From assembly GCA_033297205.1 (NCBI GenBank), contig MU859090.1, positions 179,495-243,494 on the forward strand: a DNA stretch of 64,000 nt, in the 5' to 3' direction. Each line of letters opens with the position of its first letter. Positions within the stretch are counted from its first letter, which is position 1. The stretch comes from Pseudoneurospora amorphoporcata (lineage: Eukaryota > Ascomycota > Sordariomycetes > Sordariales > Sordariaceae). The notes beneath the pieces are model-generated. The model had not been told where the DNA came from. It was given only the letters and a program-made list of their open reading frames with translations, and made no database searches. A program made the translations under genes and the position numbers. Below are positions 44,401 to 55,997 of the stretch, piece after piece.

Positions 44401-46783
44401 CACTCCCGCTGCTTGCCTTGATTGCGCCTCTCGACCCACCAAGGAGCAGTGCTTGTTGCTCCTGGGTCCGGGCACTCCAGCAGTGTTGATGATTCGGACT
44501 TGTTGCTTCTATACCTGCTTCGAATATGATTCTCGTCGAGTTTTGCGTGACGGAGGGCAATGTTGAAAAATATCCATGGAGTTCCGTAACAAACGAACAG
44601 TACATCCTCCTCCTTGATTTCCTTGCAAAACATGGTGGTTTGTCCAATCATTATATGCGCACTCAAGATGGAAGGGTGTCCCCCAGAGCCGGAGTGCAAT
44701 GGCTAGAACTTGGAATGTCCAACTATTGTGGGACAGTCTCTCTTCTCACAACTGATGGATGCACTGATGTGGCCAGTTCTGACAAGCCCGAAAAAATCCA
44801 TCAGGACGTGTCGGCTGGACACAAGATGTTGATTCAGCTTCCCATGTTCCCATAAACAATCTCTCTGGGTCGCTGGGCGTACTTTGTAACACGGTAATGT
44901 CAGAGGTCAATCGAGGATATGACATTCCCGCATGACGCGGGTACCAAGGATTGAGGAACAGTGCATCTCGGCGAAAACTCCTCAAGAGTCGGAGAAGCGT
45001 GTCCCAAAATTGAAGCGTTAAATGTTGATTTCTGAACCAAAGCTCTTCCATCCATGGCCAGTCCATTATAGAATAGAGGCTTCAAGGCAATGATCCCATC
45101 TGGTCCTTTTCATGGATATCCGTCGGTGGCTGCAAGAAAGCTCAACCATCTGAAAAAAAAGGCCTAGGACCGCCACTCGAAACGTCTCCTTCGCTAAAAC
45201 AGCATTGGCTAAACCGGCTGTGCCAGGAGCCTTGTGCTTCTGTCGGAACCTTGCAGCATTGCCAAAAGCCATGCAGCTCTGTCAGGAGCCTTGCACCACG
45301 CCGATAGTGACAAGTAGACTAAAGCCCTAGAAATGGGGGTCCAAGAGGTCCAGCAAGACGCCGAGCCCAGCACAGGTTGACGCTCAGGTTTTCTTTGCGT
45401 GTCCCCTGGAAAGGAAAAACCGCCGAGGTCGGATAGATTGGAGTTTGGCCAAGGTCTGCGCGGCGTCCCAAAATGCCAATAATGTGCAATGGCCCAGCGC
45501 ATGGGAAACTGTATCCCAACTGATAGCACTCGGAGCAGCCGAGCAAGCAACTTGTAAGGAGAACCACAGAGGGAACCGAAAACCGGGCAGTTCAGGGAAG
45601 ACGCCCATGCTATATTGATATTGGTGTTGCTCTAAGGTAGTCGCCTAATCTAAAATGTTCCTCTATGTTGTTGGACGGCCGCATGCATATTGTTTCGGCC
45701 ATTGCTCCTCCAGGTGGATTCCGGGTCCGCAGACGGCGAATTGGAATGTTTTACCGCAGAGGTCCAAAGATGCGGAAGCCGTTCTTGGAAGTAGTTTGCG
45801 GTGGATGCGACGAGGTATTTGACCGTTTTCTTGATCTGTTACAAGCAGTCGTTAGAATAGTTTCCATGTCCTGCAAAGTGGGGAGGTTTCCAACTCCATC
45901 TCTTACAGGCACTACAGACAGAAGAGCCTGAGGAAAACTGTCGTGCCTGGAGGATTTCCGAGCAGTCGGACACTCAAGTCCAGCTAGCAGGGTCGCGGTA
46001 TCACCATGCCAGTATATGTGTCGTTGCCAGACGGTGCTTCCAGGGAACGTGATTCTTCTTTTTCTTATATTCAGGTGATATGTTGGTGTTGTCGCGATTG
46101 TCGTCGTCGATGCCGTGACGCAAACATTTTGTTGGAGTTTGGTCAAAATTTAGAGTGGGAGAAAAGAATGCCTGAACCTGCTAAGCTCTGCAGGGCCTGC
46201 AGCGGACAGGCCAGCGGTGTGCCCCAGGGGCAACCCAGGCCCCAAACCCCAGGTGGTCTTTAATCTGCTGACAAAACTACCTATAGACATTAAAAACAAG
46301 TTCAATGGAATGCTTTCAGCAAGTCAATTCGAATAGTATTCTGGGACATCCCCGATTCGAAGCGTATTTTTAACATGACGAAATTGTCAAGTTTCTTGTT
46401 GGGTGTCCATGCCTTTGGCCACCAACCCTAACCCTGTATGGAACTGTAAGTGATGAAGCTCTGTTGTTGGCGTTGTTGTTTTCACAGGGGGCTCGATGCA
46501 AAAAGCGGAGCTGTGGGCTTCTGACGGGGTCCAGGCATCGACGCTGTTACTGAGGTTCCATTGTAGACGGGGAGGTAACACTGACAAAGCTTATCGATAA
46601 GGAAATTTTCCCAACCATGTCGCAAGAGGCACCCTTTTGGCTTCCCGTCCGAGTCCCTTGGACCCTTCCCTCTCTTGATCCTGGACTGTAGCGAGTTGTT
46701 GTGTTTTTTTCCCGACAATCGCCCATCCATCGTCTTTCGCCAATCGCTTTCTGTGCGAGAGTGCGATATCAATTCTAACCACA
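38456..46783. other. About 8.3 kb without a convincing gene
   Basis: I find no open frame with family features, signal peptide or believable exon structure. Many short frames overlap on both strands. Visible items are a C-rich run near 39530-39548, a pair of imperfect repeats at 42593-43120, and a short tandem-like AGGAGCCTTG / GGAACCTTGC repeat at 45225-45295. The frame at 44526-44855 and the minus-strand frame at 41157-41456 with a CSNCG motif are the least random-looking, but I would not call either a gene. The last few hundred bases are the DBP3 promoter and leader. Confidence 0.4.
42593..43120. repeat. Imperfect repeats around GGAGTCGAGATGGTGA
   Basis: CTTCGGAGTCG...GAGATGGTGATG near 42764-42800 and CTTCGGAGTCGAGATGGTGAG near 43018-43040, each preceded by TTGTTTGAC(A/G)(A/G)CCTCAAA. 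A third, weaker copy starts near 42605 (GGAGTTGAAGTGGTGAG) and is followed by a GGCCGTTGCTC / GATGATGAAT pair that recurs at 43085-43112. Confidence 0.5.
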
Positions 46784-48807
46784 ATGTCTTCCACCAAGAA
46801 GCACTCCCGGAGCGAGGGCGAGGAGAAGGATGCCCGTCTCGCCAAGAAGGTTAAGACCACCGACGAGACCGCCACCGTCGACGGCGAGGTGAAGAAGGAG
46901 AAGAAGGAAAAGAAGGATAAGAAGGACAAGAAAGACAAGAAGGACAAAAAGTCCAAGAAGGAAAAGAAGGAGGAATCCGAAACACCAGCCACCACCGAGT
47001 CCACCGAGGATGTCTCCATGCCCGATGCCGACGACACCGCCGCCGAGCCCGTAGCCGACAAGAAGGAGAAGAAGGAAAAGAAGGACAAGAAGGAGAAAAA
47101 GGAAAAGAAAGACAAGAAGGAGAAAAAGGATAAGAAGGAGAAAAAGTGCAATAAGTCGGACGAGTCCACCACCGAGGAGTCAACCAGCGCTTCCAGGACA
47201 ACCACCAAGGGCACCACCACTCCTGCCGCCGCGTCTACCAACGGCGTCTACACCTACAAGCAGGTCGACGCCCTCAGCGCCCTCCCCGAGTCCGAGATCG
47301 AGACCTTCCTCAAGGAGAAGGAGATCGTCATCAAGGACCCTTCCTCGAGCAACCTTCGGCCCATCATGGACTTCAAGCAGCTTCCCCAGTCCAATCTCCT
47401 CTCCAAGAACCCCTTCGCCTCCTACACGACCCCGACTCCTATCCAGGCCGCTTCCTGGCCCTTCTCGCTCTCCGGTCGCGACGTCATTGGTATCGCCGAG
47501 ACCGGTTCCGGCAAGACCATGGCCTTCTCCCTGCCCTGCGTCGAGTCGCTGGCCTCGCGCCCCAAGCCCAAGTTCAACAGCCGCGACCGCACCGCCCACC
47601 CCCGCGCCGTCATCGTCTCGCCCACCCGCGAACTGGCCATGCAGACCCACGCCGCCCTCTCCGGGCTCGCCTCCCTGGTCGGTCTCTCGGCCGTGTGCAT
47701 CTTCGGCGGCTCCGACAAGAACGAGCAGCGCAACCTGCTGTACAAGAACAACGGCGTCGACATCATCACCGCCACGCCCGGCCGTCTCAAGGACTTTTTG
47801 TCCGAGGGCTCCATCTCCCTGGCCAACGTCAGCTTCGCCGTCCTCGACGAGGCCGACCGCATGCTCGACCGCGGTTTCTCCGAGGACATCAAGCTCATCC
47901 TCAGCGAGTGCCCGCCTAGGGAGCAGCGCCAGACCCTCATGTTCACCGCCACCTGGCCGCTCGACATCCAGAAGCTGGCCGAGAGCTACATGATCAACCC
48001 GGCCCAGGTGACCATCGGCCACCGGACGCGCGCCGGCGGCGACGGCGAGGGCAACGGTAACATTGAGCTGCAGGCCAACAGCCGCATCGAGCAAAAGGTC
48101 GAGGTTGTCGATCCCCGCGGCAAGGAGTTCAGGCTTTATGAAATCCTCAAGGAGGCGCAAAAGGGTAGCCAGAAGGATGACAGGATATTGGTCTTTTGCT
48201 TGTACAAGAAGGAGGCCGTCCGTGTGGAGCAGTTTCTGACCCGCAAGGGCATGAAGGTCGCTAGCATTCACGGTGATTTGAGGCAGGATCAACGCACGCG
48301 CAGTCTGGAGGCGTTCAAGTCTGGGTCTACCTCGGTCTTGGTCGCTACCGATGTTGCTGCCCGTGGTTTGGATATTCCCGAGGTTAAGCTTGTTGTCAAC
48401 GTTACTGTGAGTGGATGGACCCTGCACCTTATCGTCAATGACAATGACCAAGCAGGTACTAACGAAAAACAGTTCCCCTTGACCATCGAGGACTACGTCC
48501 ACCGCATCGGTCGTACCGGCCGTGCCGGCAAGCTGGGCAAGGCCATTACCTTGTTCACGGAGCACGACAAGGCCCACTCTGGATCGTGAGTTTTTCTTTC
48601 TCTTCTTCCACATTGATGTGCAGTGCCCATGCTAACCAATCCATGTCAAACAGCCTCGTCAACATCCTCAGAGCCGCCAAGCAGCCCGTCCCCGAGGAAC
48701 TTCTCAAGTTCGGCACCACGGTCAAGAAGAAGGCCCACGACGCCTATGGCTCTTTCTACAAGGACATTGACCCCAACAAGAAGGCCACCAAGATCACGTT
48801 CGATTAG
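46784..48807 (+). CDS. dbp-3: ATP-dependent RNA helicase DBP3
   Basis: Three exons, 46784-48406, 48473-48585 and 48654-48807; 629 residues. A nucleolar DEAD-box helicase that by family acts in 60S ribosomal subunit assembly (processing of the ITS1 region of pre-rRNA). Residues 1 to about 155 are a Lys/Glu-rich tail with many KEKKDKK repeats. The helicase core is complete: Q-motif (TPTPIQAASWP), motif I AETGSGKT (238-245), Ia PTRELA, Ib TPGRL, motif II DEAD (355-358), motif III as TATWP (388-392; the Thr-Ala-Thr-Trp-Pro form is typical of Dbp3), IV VFCLYKKEA, V ATDVAARGLDIP and VI HRIGRTGR (551-558). The C-terminus after motif VI is short, as in Dbp3. The two introns lie between motifs V and VI and just behind VI. 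Confidence 0.95.
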
Positions 48808-49208
48808 AGCAGAGAGATATATATTATTTTATGTACATACCACCACCAACCAACCATATTTGGAAGACATTGAAGCCATTTCTGTTAATTGTTTCAAAAA
48901 TGTATTGCGCCTCTTTTTTTTTTTTTTTTTTTTTTTTTTCCCCATCTGTCTATATGTCCTGTCCATCTAGTTCTCTTTTTTCAAGACCTTTGTTGTAGTC
49001 TTTTACCCTGCAGAGCGCGATACCCGCTCAACAAGAAATCTCTCTCGGCGATGGCCCTGTTATGTCGTCGTCATGTTAGCTTTCATATTTCCAAAGTAGT
49101 TGAATGATAGTGATCAAACAATAACACAACCCAACAATCAAAACAGGGTGAACAAGAAAAAAAAAAAAAAGGGGGGGGGGGAGATGAATGGATGAATGAA
49201 TGAATTAC
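48808..49208. other. Convergent 3' space of DBP3 and Rft1
   Basis: Only 401 nt separate the two stop codons, so the 3' UTRs probably meet or overlap. Contains a T27 run near 48913-48939 and an A14G10 run near 49158-49181. Confidence 0.6.
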
Positions 49209-51176
49209 TCACACAGCAACAACAAACGGCACCGCCACCCCCGCAATCTTGAACAACTCCCAAATCGCCTCTTTAGCACCACCCATCCCCATCACCATCA
49301 CCTCCTCCTGACTCGCTGTACTTTCAACAACCCGGGAAACAACACCCCTAGCAACCACAGCAGCCGCTACCGCTCCCGGCTTGGGGAGAACCTGCAGGAT
49401 TCCAAACCTCACCTTCTCCCCCTTGCCCTCACCATCCCCAACCCTCCTCTCCCCAAGCCACTTCCCAATAAACCCCCAACACCACACGATCCTCAACCCC
49501 ATGTTCACCGCATTCGCCACAACCAACCCTTTACTCCCCATCCCCCAGACCTTCAGCGTCAGGTACCCCGTTCCGGCAAACACGAGCGAAAACCCCGTCA
49601 TGAACAGCGATTGGCGATGGACTTGGGACTCGGAGGCCACGGAGGACACAAAAGCTTCGAGGATCCCGTTGAGGGCCAGGAGCGGGATGTAGTACATGTA
49701 GAGGGCCAGGGTGGCGGGGGCGGAGTCGGTGCTGCTGCTGGTGGTTGGGAGGGACCAGCGACGGCCGGCTATCAAGGTGAGGAGGGGGGAGGAGGCGGGG
49801 GGGCCGAAGACGAGGAGGGGGAGGGAGAGGAGGAGGTAGGATTTTAGGAGGGTGAGGAGGGCTGTGGAGGCTTGGGAGAGGGCGGCGTGGGAGATGGTTT
49901 TCTTCTTCTTCTTGGGTGCACGGGTGGTGGTGGTGGAGGTGGTGGAGGAGGTGGTTTTAGGGGAAGTGGTGGTAGAGGTAGATGGGGTGGTAGCGTCGGA
50001 GGAGGTAGAATCAGAATCAGCCAACAACCGACTAAAATAAGTCCTACTACTCTCTTCCACCGGCTGGAAAACCAGTCTCGCCAACAATCCGCCATAGTTG
50101 TTCGCCAAGGCGTAGACCCCCTGCGCCGTGGGCGTCGACAGGATGCTGACGAGAAAAGTGTCGCCTTGCGTGAGGATGTGCTTGACCACGCTTTGGGCCA
50201 TCATGCTGGCGGCCAGATCGAGGGTGGGGCGGTGGAAGTAGCCTAGGAAAAAGTCTTTTTTTTTCTTCACTCCCACCACCTTCTTCTCCTTCGTTGCCGT
50301 GCCCGTGCCCTTGCCCCAAGCCTCAACTTCAACCTCCATTCTCTTCTCGCTCTCCCCAGACCCACCAGCAGTCCTCCCCACCACTATCCTCTTCGGTAGC
50401 AAAGAAAACCCTTCCTTGCTAGCCATCCCCCACCCCTTCCACAAATAAACCCCCAACAAGCCAACCGCATACGTCCCCTGGCCCACGGCAAACGGTAGCG
50501 TCCCCATTTCTTTGCCCATCTTGGCCCCCCAAACCGCAATCCCCAGCGTTACGAAACACCTCAAAAAGGTAGCCACGCTCTCGGCCGCTGCTCTTGTGCC
50601 GAATTGCAATCGGATTTGCATCACCGCGAAGCAGGGTTCCGAGAGCAGCTCCAAAATGGCGGCGAGGCCATAGATGTACAAGGAGGGGACCAAGTAGGGG
50701 GTGGTGGAGAGGGTGAGCGGGGAGAGAGAGGAAAGGTAGAGATGGCCGAGGAAGAGGGAGAGGGGGAGGGAGAGGAGGGGGGAGAGGTGGGAGAGGTTGA
50801 TTAGGGCTTGGGTTGCTGATGCGGTGCCGTTCGTTTCAGGTCCAGCACCGTCTTTTCCATCGCTGCCATGTTTGTCGTCGGTGGCTCCGGATGAATCTGG
50901 GGTCCCAGGAGAGGCAGACGAGGTACAAGACAAAGAAGCAGCCAATGCACCGGTGTCCTGCCGTTGAATGGCCACCCTCAAGGATTCGCGAGCGAAGAAA
51001 ATGACGGAGAGGTAGTATACTTCCAGCTGGGTGGAGACGCCCAGAAGAGAAGCGGTTAGGAAGCGGAGAAGGATTTGGTTGGCGATGAAGGTTAGGGCGC
51101 GGGAGAGGATTTGGAGGAGGATGAGGAGGGAGGCGCCGCGGAGGGCGCGGGTGGTGGTGGTGGTGGTGTCAGCCAT
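49209..51176 (-). CDS. rft1: Rft1-family ER membrane protein
   Basis: One uninterrupted frame of 655 residues. Rft1 is needed in the endoplasmic reticulum for N-glycosylation, at the step where Man5GlcNAc2-PP-dolichol is presented to the lumen; whether it is itself the flippase is disputed. The N-terminus after a Thr run reads like the family (LLILLQILSRALTF, NQILLRF, YYLSVIFFARESLRVA), and a central AQSVVKHILTQGDTFLVS segment is also characteristic. About 12 hydrophobic segments alternate with loops. Two loops are unusually long: a Gly/Asp/Ser-rich one around residues 85-110 and a Ser/Thr run of about 35 residues ending in APKKKKKT near the middle. These make it longer than yeast Rft1 (about 570 residues). 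No intron is needed. Confidence 0.92.
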   Translation of the reverse strand: MADTTTTTTRALRGASLLILLQILSRALTFIANQILLRFLTASLLGVSTQLEVYYLSVIFFARESLRVAIQRQDTGALAASLSCTSSASPGTPDSSGATDDKHGSDGKDGAGPETNGTASATQALINLSHLSPLLSLPLSLFLGHLYLSSLSPLTLSTTPYLVPSLYIYGLAAILELLSEPCFAVMQIRLQFGTRAAAESVATFLRCFVTLGIAVWGAKMGKEMGTLPFAVGQGTYAVGLLGVYLWKGWGMASKEGFSLLPKRIVVGRTAGGSGESEKRMEVEVEAWGKGTGTATKEKKVVGVKKKKDFFLGYFHRPTLDLAASMMAQSVVKHILTQGDTFLVSILSTPTAQGVYALANNYGGLLARLVFQPVEESSRTYFSRLLADSDSTSSDATTPSTSTTTSPKTTSSTTSTTTTRAPKKKKKTISHAALSQASTALLTLLKSYLLLSLPLLVFGPPASSPLLTLIAGRRWSLPTTSSSTDSAPATLALYMYYIPLLALNGILEAFVSSVASESQVHRQSLFMTGFSLVFAGTGYLTLKVWGMGSKGLVVANAVNMGLRIVWCWGFIGKWLGERRVGDGEGKGEKVRFGILQVLPKPGAVAAAVVARGVVSRVVESTASQEEVMVMGMGGAKEAIWELFKIAGVAVPFVVAV

Positions 51177-53080
51177 CTTGTTGATGAGATGTTGAAGAGG
51201 CTCAACGTGGAAGTCAGAGAAATGTCACTCTGGCTTCAGGACAGTTGCCGCCCGCCACGTGGCAGCCCTGCCCGCTGTGGAGTTGTCGTTGAACCCACTG
51301 TAATCGGAGAGATTAGGGGCAATTTCCAGGGGTTGATGGTCCCCTTTTTCTGTTCATCATCGAATTTCCACTTTGAGGACATCCCAGGGGCATGTGAAAA
51401 CAGAGCCGCAAATTGGACATGTTCACTCATGGACTGGGCAATGCCCTTACTCAACGGCACTTATCATCAGGCCCCCGGGAAAGAAGCGAACGGCTAGGTG
51501 TCACAGTCGAATTCCCTGGTATTCATCTTTTCCCGCTGCATGGTCGAACCCAATTCATCATGATCCATCTCACACCAGTAGTTGAGGCGAATAATAAACC
51601 ACCCCAACCAAATCCCAACAGCTCCTAAACTTGTATTCATCACAGTGAGTGTAGCGTTGAGTCACTAGCTGACCTCAGCTGCAGTCTACTCATACCCGGG
51701 GATAGCCATCTCTCCTCTCCACATTCGATACCAAAACTTATGATTCGGCCCAGCAGCCTAATCAAACAGCCGCAACATTTAAGTGCTGTGCACACGGACT
51801 GCCTGCCTGGGCCGAGCCCGGTCGCGAGCATGGGTTGGGTGTCATTTTTGATTCACCTGGGTATCCGCGGAACGATAGGTGTATGTAACCTAGGTAGTTA
51901 CTCAAACCCCAGACATGAACGGCATCTCCATCCAATCTTCTTACCTTCCTTTTCCCGCCCTATGTCAGGTTAACCATAATATGGCAAATGAGGCGTAGTC
52001 AAGACATTTCCACATAAATCATTATTTAGGCTGCAGTCTCCACCAATTACCTGATTGAGGGGTCCAAGTAAGGCTTCCAATCGTTAGCGCTGAAGATGTT
52101 GCCTTCCCGAAATCCCAACAGAGTGTCAGTGGCTTCTAGTCAACAAACATTTGCGACAAATCCGAAGCCGAATGGGATGGTGGGCCAGTTGAGACTTTTT
52201 TAACTTGTGACTTGACATGAAATCATATGAACAAATCTGGGGTGTTCTCGGGTGTTGTGTTTGACGTTCTGGAAGCAGTGGCCTTGTCTTGTCTTCTTCC
52301 TCCGGACAGAAGGACATGAAGGGCAAGTCAGTGGGCAGTGAGCAGTTGCTGTTTCATCCGACTGGATGGGATGGATGGATAACAAGTCCGCCTTGGGTCT
52401 TGTGTGTGTGTGTGTGGCCCTTGTGATCACTCATGCACAGCGCATATAACGAACGGCACCATCAGAGAGGAAGAATCCCATCAGATGTCCCAGGGTGTAG
52501 GTACACTAGTCCCCGATTTGCCACTCACATCAGGTAACTTTGGGTATTCTCGCCCTATCAAACGATTGGTTGTTTCCGAATTAAAATGTAAGGTAGGTAG
52601 GTACGTATCAGCAAGTCAAATCCATCGAGTCGCAAATGGAATTTCACCGCTCCGCCTGTAAGAGGTTACCGCCGCATCAAATCAGCTGCCACAGGGGGCA
52701 TTGGCGACCTGGGCCTAATGGGTCTGGCCACACAATGGGTCGTTCTGTTTCTGGTGTGTAGTGGTACGACCACCAACCGCAACCGCCGCCTGGAGGGCGT
52801 CATGGCGATCGCCACTTTGTACTTGGTCCCAAATTTCAGCTTTCTGCGGCGCTTTTGTTTATAAGTGATGGGGGTGGTCGCATGAGGTTTGCTTCTTTTT
52901 GTTTTCATAGCTTTCAAGGAATCAACCATGAACTGCCATCTCAAACGATAACTTGAACTTTTCCGAACAATATCCATCCATCTTGCTTTCGCAACACATT
53001 CAGCAACGTCACCTCACTTTCTCACACAAGAACATTCACAGCCACACCCACAAACCGTTACAGCCCTTAAAAGAACAAGC
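51177..53080. other. Spacer upstream of Rft1
   Basis: Divergent promoter space. Several TAGGTA motifs (51890, 52498, 52592) and a short (GT)n run near 52401. No convincing gene. Confidence 0.4.
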
Positions 53081-53431
53081 ATGCTATACCGCGATCCCAT
53101 CAACATCAACATCAACATCATGCAACAAGATCAAAGCCAGGGCAGCCAAAGTCAAAGCCAAAGCCAGACCAGCCACAGCCAACAAAGCGACGTCAGTCTC
53201 GGTCGCCGCTACGCCCATCCCCGTGGCCACCTGCACAGGATGCCGTATCCTCCATCTTACCATCGTCTCCTTACCCCGCCCAACGAGGAGTACGGAACGA
53301 TTTCTCAGTCGAGCACCGGCAGCATGACCGACTCTCAGCGATCCATGGGCTCCACTTCTTCAAGACGCAGCAGCATCATGTCTTCGATTCCTTCGCTGAG
53401 GAGACAGGATGCCACTGTTGGTCAGGGCTGA
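53081..53431 (+). CDS. Small Ser/Gln-rich protein
   Basis: One-exon frame of 116 residues starting at 53081. After MLYRDPININ it has a Gln/Ser alternation (SQSQSQSQ), a basic His/Tyr/Pro-rich middle (YPPSYHRLL-TPPNEEYG), and a Ser/Arg-rich end (SSRRSSIMSSIPSLRR) with several possible phosphorylation sites. It has no signal peptide or membrane segment. The CA-rich leader before the ATG is like that of expressed fungal genes. No family recognised; it is probably disordered. Composition and leader make it more than a chance frame, but it could be an orphan. Confidence 0.5.
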   Translation: MLYRDPINININIMQQDQSQGSQSQSQSQTSHSQQSDVSLGRRYAHPRGHLHRMPYPPSYHRLLTPPNEEYGTISQSSTGSMTDSQRSMGSTSSRRSSIMSSIPSLRRQDATVGQG

Positions 53432-55997
53432 GGGCGATATCCATGCGACTACCTACCATGACTGTTGCGAGGCTTCAGACGAGACCAGACTTGGTTTATT
53501 GTAGGTTCGGTTCTGCAGTGGTCGAAAGCGGGGCAATCCAAGTTCCCAATGGAAGAGACGGAATCGAGTCTCAGACCACGACAAGAGGAGGAACAGCCAG
53601 CAGTCACCATGCCACGCCCTGCCGCCGCACGGGAGGGAGAAAGAGGAGGAAATTCGGCATTCTGTTTGTGTCAGCACCCAACGTCCGTCCGTCCGTCACA
53701 CCAATCTTACCAAACGTGTGATACCGACGGAAGGAAACGCGACACACACACACACGCGACACAAGACGCACAGCTGTCACGCTGATGCTTGGCCCGTCTG
53801 TCTGTCTATCTGCCTTCCGAGGTATAGCACACTTGCCGTGACGGATAAGCCGGGCGGGCTATGCAGTGAGCGGGAGCTGTGCTACGGATGGATGGAAATT
53901 AGGTCAAACTTTGGAAAGGCAGATTGTCATGGCGCTGGGAAAGCAACCTCGAGGGATTGAACGCTGGATCATGACAAAGGATGAGATGCAGGGAGGTGGT
54001 GGATAGTGGGGTGAATTATAGGGCTGTTGGTGCCTGTGCAGCCTGTCAGCCTGTGATGTGATGCATCACTGCAGTACATACCTACCTCACAAGCCGATGC
54101 GACTGTTGGCGTTCGCGTGGGCAGATGGCGCCAAGGCACCTACCTTACCTAATGTGTAAGATGCAGGAGGGTGAGGGATGAAAGAACAAAGGGATATAAA
54201 ATGGTAGAAATGAGGATGGCAGATCTATCGGCTTAACCACTTGTGATTGATTGTCTAATATTTTCCGTCGGTGGTTTCGAATGCAAGTGGTTTGTACCTG
54301 CAGAGGCGTTTCAACATGTTGGCAGGCTGAGCATACCTAAGCACGACCTCGTGTTGGCTGCGAGAGGTCGCAGTAGGCAACCGTGATATTATTCGATAAA
54401 AAAAGGCTCCAGCTGCTTCGTTTTTCCCGGATCCCGTCGTGAAAGTGATCGGGCTTCACACGTGTTCCATTGTTCGGCGATGTTGGCTTTGGGTCTGCTT
54501 GTCTTGATCGGAATCGGAAAGTTCCAATACCGGCGAACACAAAAGATGTTTCGACTGTTGTGGCAACAAGGAAACAAAAAGGTCGAGTCGACTCGGGCAC
54601 GCCATCAACTGACAACCTTAAGACTTCCGGAGTGAAATGGCGCCCCTGAGTTCGTCATCGGAATCGCTCCCGGCACGCTTTCCCCTTTTCGGGGCAGATC
54701 TGTCTGTGCTCCCCGCGTCTGGTTGGCCAACCACGGTGGATTGACTGGAGTGACCGGAATCCACCAAGGCCCTGAACCCACTGTGTGATCTCATGCACTT
54801 GCGGATTTCCAATGCCAAGATCCCGAGAACCAGTTGCCAATGTCAATGTCGCCCATTCATTTCATTGCAGGTAAAAAAAGCTCAGTATACCTTACCGTAA
54901 CACAGCCGCCTTTTCTCAATGTTCCATGCTGCAGTGTTTGCTGTATCAGTGGTGGTGTATGTGACCGATAGTGTGACTTCTTTGGGGCATGCCGAAGCAT
55001 TCCAGTCCGAGTCGACCGAGACACGCTGACTGTAGACCAAGGACGCATTGCTGGACACAAAATCGAAAAAAAAGCCAAAATGACCGGGTCGGGTGCCAAG
55101 TGGAGTGAAAGAACTGGCTCAAAGAGAGCTTGGCACTTGGCCGCATTGCTAATTCAGCTGCCAAGTGGAATTTTGATGCAGCTTCCCACCGCACATCCAC
55201 TGCCAATCGAACCGGCTCCTGCCCACTCCAAGGGTCATCCAACCACTGTTTGCATCCACTGTCAGGACATGCCCCCGCCGTTTCCAGGACTGCAGTTGTT
55301 CATTCTTCAGTTGTTCACTTCAACTTTCAGGAATCACGAGCACCTTCGCTTCTCGACGCTCGAGCGGTTCGCTTGTCTTCCCAGAAACAACACCCAACAT
55401 CGGAAAACACCATCGACAGCGTCCTCGTCGTCGAAAGGGATCAACAGCACCAACACACCGTGCCGTTTCTGTTTCGATTGTTGGCACATTTCACTCGCTA
55501 CTAGTTCGATACCAACAAAACTTGATTTCCTGCCTCTCCCGCCAACTCGTCGTCTCTCGTCTCGTCTCTCGTCACTCGCTCTCCTCATCCCTCCTGTCGC
55601 TCCGTATTACCAACAACAACAACAACAACAACAACTCTCCGAGGACCCTCTTCACCACCACAAAAAACCCGACGATAAATCCCATTTTGTGTGTCGCTTT
55701 CAATCGCTAGACACGATCCGATACCGATACGTTTACGATTTTTACATCCGCTTAAATACGATACCGCTGTCGTTTTAGCATCCCTGATTGCCCACCAGTT
55801 GCGATCCTCCGAGTCCCGATTACGAGTTGGGTGGTTCGGTACGATAATGTTGGATTGGTAAACGAAAAAAAAAAGAAAAACAAAAAAGCCGAAACAAACA
55901 ATAACGACTACTTGGGCTTTGATCGAACTATCAGTTTAAATTTTGAGTTGGGAATTGGGGAAACTTTAAACGGATTAGAGAACGGCAATTCGACAAC
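53432..55997. other. Spacer upstream of the TRP/FLC gene
   Basis: No convincing gene. The segment 55.2-55.99 kb is CT- and CAA-rich (a (CAA)8-like run at 55611-55634) and likely forms the promoter and long leader of the next gene. A GATATAAAATGG box stands at 54192. Confidence 0.4.

Noticed and set aside
47180..48613. 477-codon minus-strand frame
   Set aside because: Antisense shadow of the GC-rich DBP3 gene.
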